Position numbers and translations under genes: made by a program. A DNA stretch of 8,496 bases from positions 1 through 8,496 of the forward strand of contig JAKADF010000118.1 of NCBI GenBank assembly GCA_021820805.1, given 5' to 3'. Positions 7,365-8,496 of this stretch are shown in pieces (the first letter of the stretch is position 1; each line of letters opens with the position of its first letter). The notes under the pieces were generated by a model that had not been told where the DNA came from, made no database searches, and worked only from the letters and a program-made list of their open reading frames with translations. The stretch comes from Bacillota bacterium (GTDB taxonomy: Bacteria; Bacillota; Bacilli; Alicyclobacillales; Alicyclobacillaceae).

Positions 7365-8177
7365 GTGACTCAGGAACAAGCACAAGTGCAAATTATAAGC
7401 GGCGATTGGGACCACCTCAGGGTAGAAAAAAATATCAAGCGGAAGACGGCTACGATTGTACTAGACCGCCCGGAGAAAATGAATACACTTAGTTATTACG
7501 CACGAGCTGATTTAAATGAGATCTTTGAAATTTTAAATAAGGATGATGAAGTCCGAGTCATTATTTTAAAAGGTGAAGGAACAAAGGCCTTTACTTCCGG
7601 TGGGACAATCGCCCAGTTCATGGAACGCCATCCAGAAGAATTATCCGTGTTACATAGGAACGTTGCTGCGCCTGAGCGGAGCCCGAAACCTGTTATTGCT
7701 CAATTGCAAGGATTCACCTTTGGCGTTGGACTTGAATTAGCAATGGCATGTGATTTCCGAGTCGCCTCCGAGACGACTTTACTTGCTCTTCCAGAGATGA
7801 GGCTAGGCATGATTCCAGGAAGCGGCGGTACTCAACGTATTGCTCGAATTGCTGGACTTGGACGTGCTAAAGATATGATAATGCGGGCTCGACGTATACC
7901 TGCGAACGAAGCGTATCAATGGGGATTATTAACAACTGTTGTTCCTCAAGATAAGCTCGAAGTAACGGTACAAAGCCTTGTTGATGAGCTTCTTCAGTTT
8001 TCCCCGCTAGCTCAACGAGTCGCCAAGCAGGTTCTTAATGCAACACAGGAAGGCCCTCTAAGTGCAGGCTTGCAGATAGAAGGTTATGCTTATGGAATGC
8101 TGAGAAGCACTGAAGACTTTGCTGAAGGTGTCGATGCATTCTCAAACAAGCGTAAGCCTACTTTTACAGGTAAGTAA
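7365..8177 (+). CDS. Enoyl-CoA hydratase/isomerase (crotonase) family protein
   Basis: Cytosolic crotonase-fold enzyme of 270 residues, a normal family length. It probably adds water to an enoyl-CoA. The fold begins near residue 33 with DRPEKMNTLS. The first oxyanion-hole segment reads AFTSGG. The second reads FGVGLELAMACD, with a Val where rat hydratase has the hydrogen-bonding Gly141; only the backbone NH is needed there. Two catalytic glutamates are present: Glu124 in LELAMAC and Glu144 in LPEMRLG. They are 20 residues apart, as Glu144 and Glu164 are in rat enoyl-CoA hydratase. This favours hydratase activity over dehalogenase or other crotonase reactions. PGSGGTQR follows as usual. The start is GTG, 10 bases after AAAGGAG. 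Relatives acting on cyclic enoyl-CoAs are possible, given the aryl-like ligase nearby. No acyl-CoA dehydrogenase, hydroxyacyl-CoA dehydrogenase or thiolase is visible in the window. Confidence 0.92.
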   Translation: MTQEQAQVQIISGDWDHLRVEKNIKRKTATIVLDRPEKMNTLSYYARADLNEIFEILNKDDEVRVIILKGEGTKAFTSGGTIAQFMERHPEELSVLHRNVAAPERSPKPVIAQLQGFTFGVGLELAMACDFRVASETTLLALPEMRLGMIPGSGGTQRIARIAGLGRAKDMIMRARRIPANEAYQWGLLTTVVPQDKLEVTVQSLVDELLQFSPLAQRVAKQVLNATQEGPLSAGLQIEGYAYGMLRSTEDFAEGVDAFSNKRKPTFTGK

Positions 8178-8224
8178 AAAACTGCAACGGATGTGAAAAA
8201 TCAAACAACGATGAACAAAGGGGA

Positions 8225-8277
8225 GCCTCTTCTGTAGGGATGATATTCCTTGCAGGTAGAGGCGTCTTTTCTCTTTA
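8225..8277 (+). terminator. Intrinsic terminator after the crotonase gene
   Basis: GCCTCT (8225-8230) pairs with AGAGGC (8258-8263). Inside it CTG pairs with CAG and GGGAT with ATTCC (one G-T pair) around a GAT loop, giving a long interrupted hairpin. A T-rich tail follows (8265-8277). It separates the crotonase from the amidohydrolase gene. Confidence 0.8.
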
Positions 8278-8315
8278 TTGATTGTACTCATATGGTCGCA
8301 AAAGGCCAGAGTTGT

Positions 8316-8324
8316 AAAGGGGAG
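8316..8324 (+). promoter_or_regulatory. Ribosome binding site for the final partial gene
   Basis: AAAGGGGAG lies 4 bases before the ATG at 8329. This is a little close but acceptable in Gram-positives, and it supports this start over the in-frame ATG at 8347. Confidence 0.6.
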
Positions 8325-8328
8325 TAGA

Positions 8329-8496
8329 ATGGTGCTGCCACGGAGCATGGGTTCAGAAAAATTAGGTCATCTAATTTCTGTGGCTCAATTCAAAGAGCCT
8401 GCAACGGCTTGGATTAAGAATGGTCAAGTGTTCAATGTGAATACGGGTGAATTATTACAACAAAATGTAGCATTAATGGGAGACCGTATCGCTTTT
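8329..8496 (+). CDS. Adenine deaminase-like amidohydrolase, N-terminal part only
   Basis: The first 56 codons are visible and the frame runs off the right edge. The stretch LISVA...EPAT, then WIKNGQVFNVNTGE and VALMGDRIAF, matches the N-terminal composite beta-domain of adenine deaminases and related metal-dependent amidohydrolases (pattern: LxIKNGxVxxVxTGE, then a DxxI glycine-rich strand). Full-length relatives have about 570-600 residues and convert adenine to hypoxanthine plus ammonia. The metal-binding HxH motif lies beyond the window, so neither catalytic competence nor substrate can be checked. The gene is preceded by a terminator and only about 50 bases of upstream DNA. It is probably a separate unit, with no obvious link to the oxidation genes. 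Another amidohydrolase such as a dihydroorotase or hydantoinase-like enzyme is less likely. Confidence 0.72.
   Translation, partial: MVLPRSMGSEKLGHLISVAQFKEPATAWIKNGQVFNVNTGELLQQNVALMGDRIAF

Noticed and set aside
8240..8281. 13-codon reading frame starting at ATG 8240 behind an AAAGGGGAG sequence (8217-8225)
   Set aside because: The ATG is too far from the site and the frame lies within the terminator hairpin; nothing supports translation.

Overview
The window is most likely from a low-to-moderate GC Gram-positive bacterium of the Bacillus group. The evidence is strong GGAGG-type ribosome binding sites, use of TTG and GTG starts, stem-plus-T-run terminators and a response regulator of the REC plus AraC-type layout common in Bacillales. 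This is inferred from sequence style; no marker gene is present. All genes are on the + strand and no gap exceeds about 200 bases. I saw no RNA gene, mobile element or CRISPR array.

Region 1 (2-4810) looks like the visible end of one operon. It holds a di-metal oxidase of the R2-like ligand-binding oxidase (R2lox) type whose 5' end lies outside the window, a 12-helix MFS transporter, an NAD-type aldehyde dehydrogenase and an iron-type alcohol dehydrogenase. A clear intrinsic terminator closes it. Region 2 (about 4811-7228) starts with a regulatory-looking gap, then a TTG-started acyl/aryl-CoA ligase whose stop codon overlaps the GTG start of a REC-AraC response regulator. Region 3 (7229-8277) is a leader of about 136 bases, a crotonase with both hydratase glutamates, and a long hairpin terminator. 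Region 4 (8329 to the end) is the first 56 codons of an adenine deaminase-like amidohydrolase, probably a separate function.

Together the genes read as an oxidation route: uptake (MFS), oxygen-dependent attack on a substrate (R2lox-like oxidase, inferred), alcohol to aldehyde (Fe-ADH), aldehyde to acid (ALDH), acid to acyl-CoA (ligase), then hydration of an enoyl-CoA (crotonase), with a response regulator encoded inside the cluster. The substrate cannot be read from the sequence; the ligase resembles aryl/cyclic acid ligases such as 4-chlorobenzoate:CoA ligase. The most interesting point is that R2lox proteins have no settled physiological role, and here one sits in a co-directional operon with the enzymes that would process an oxidised product.
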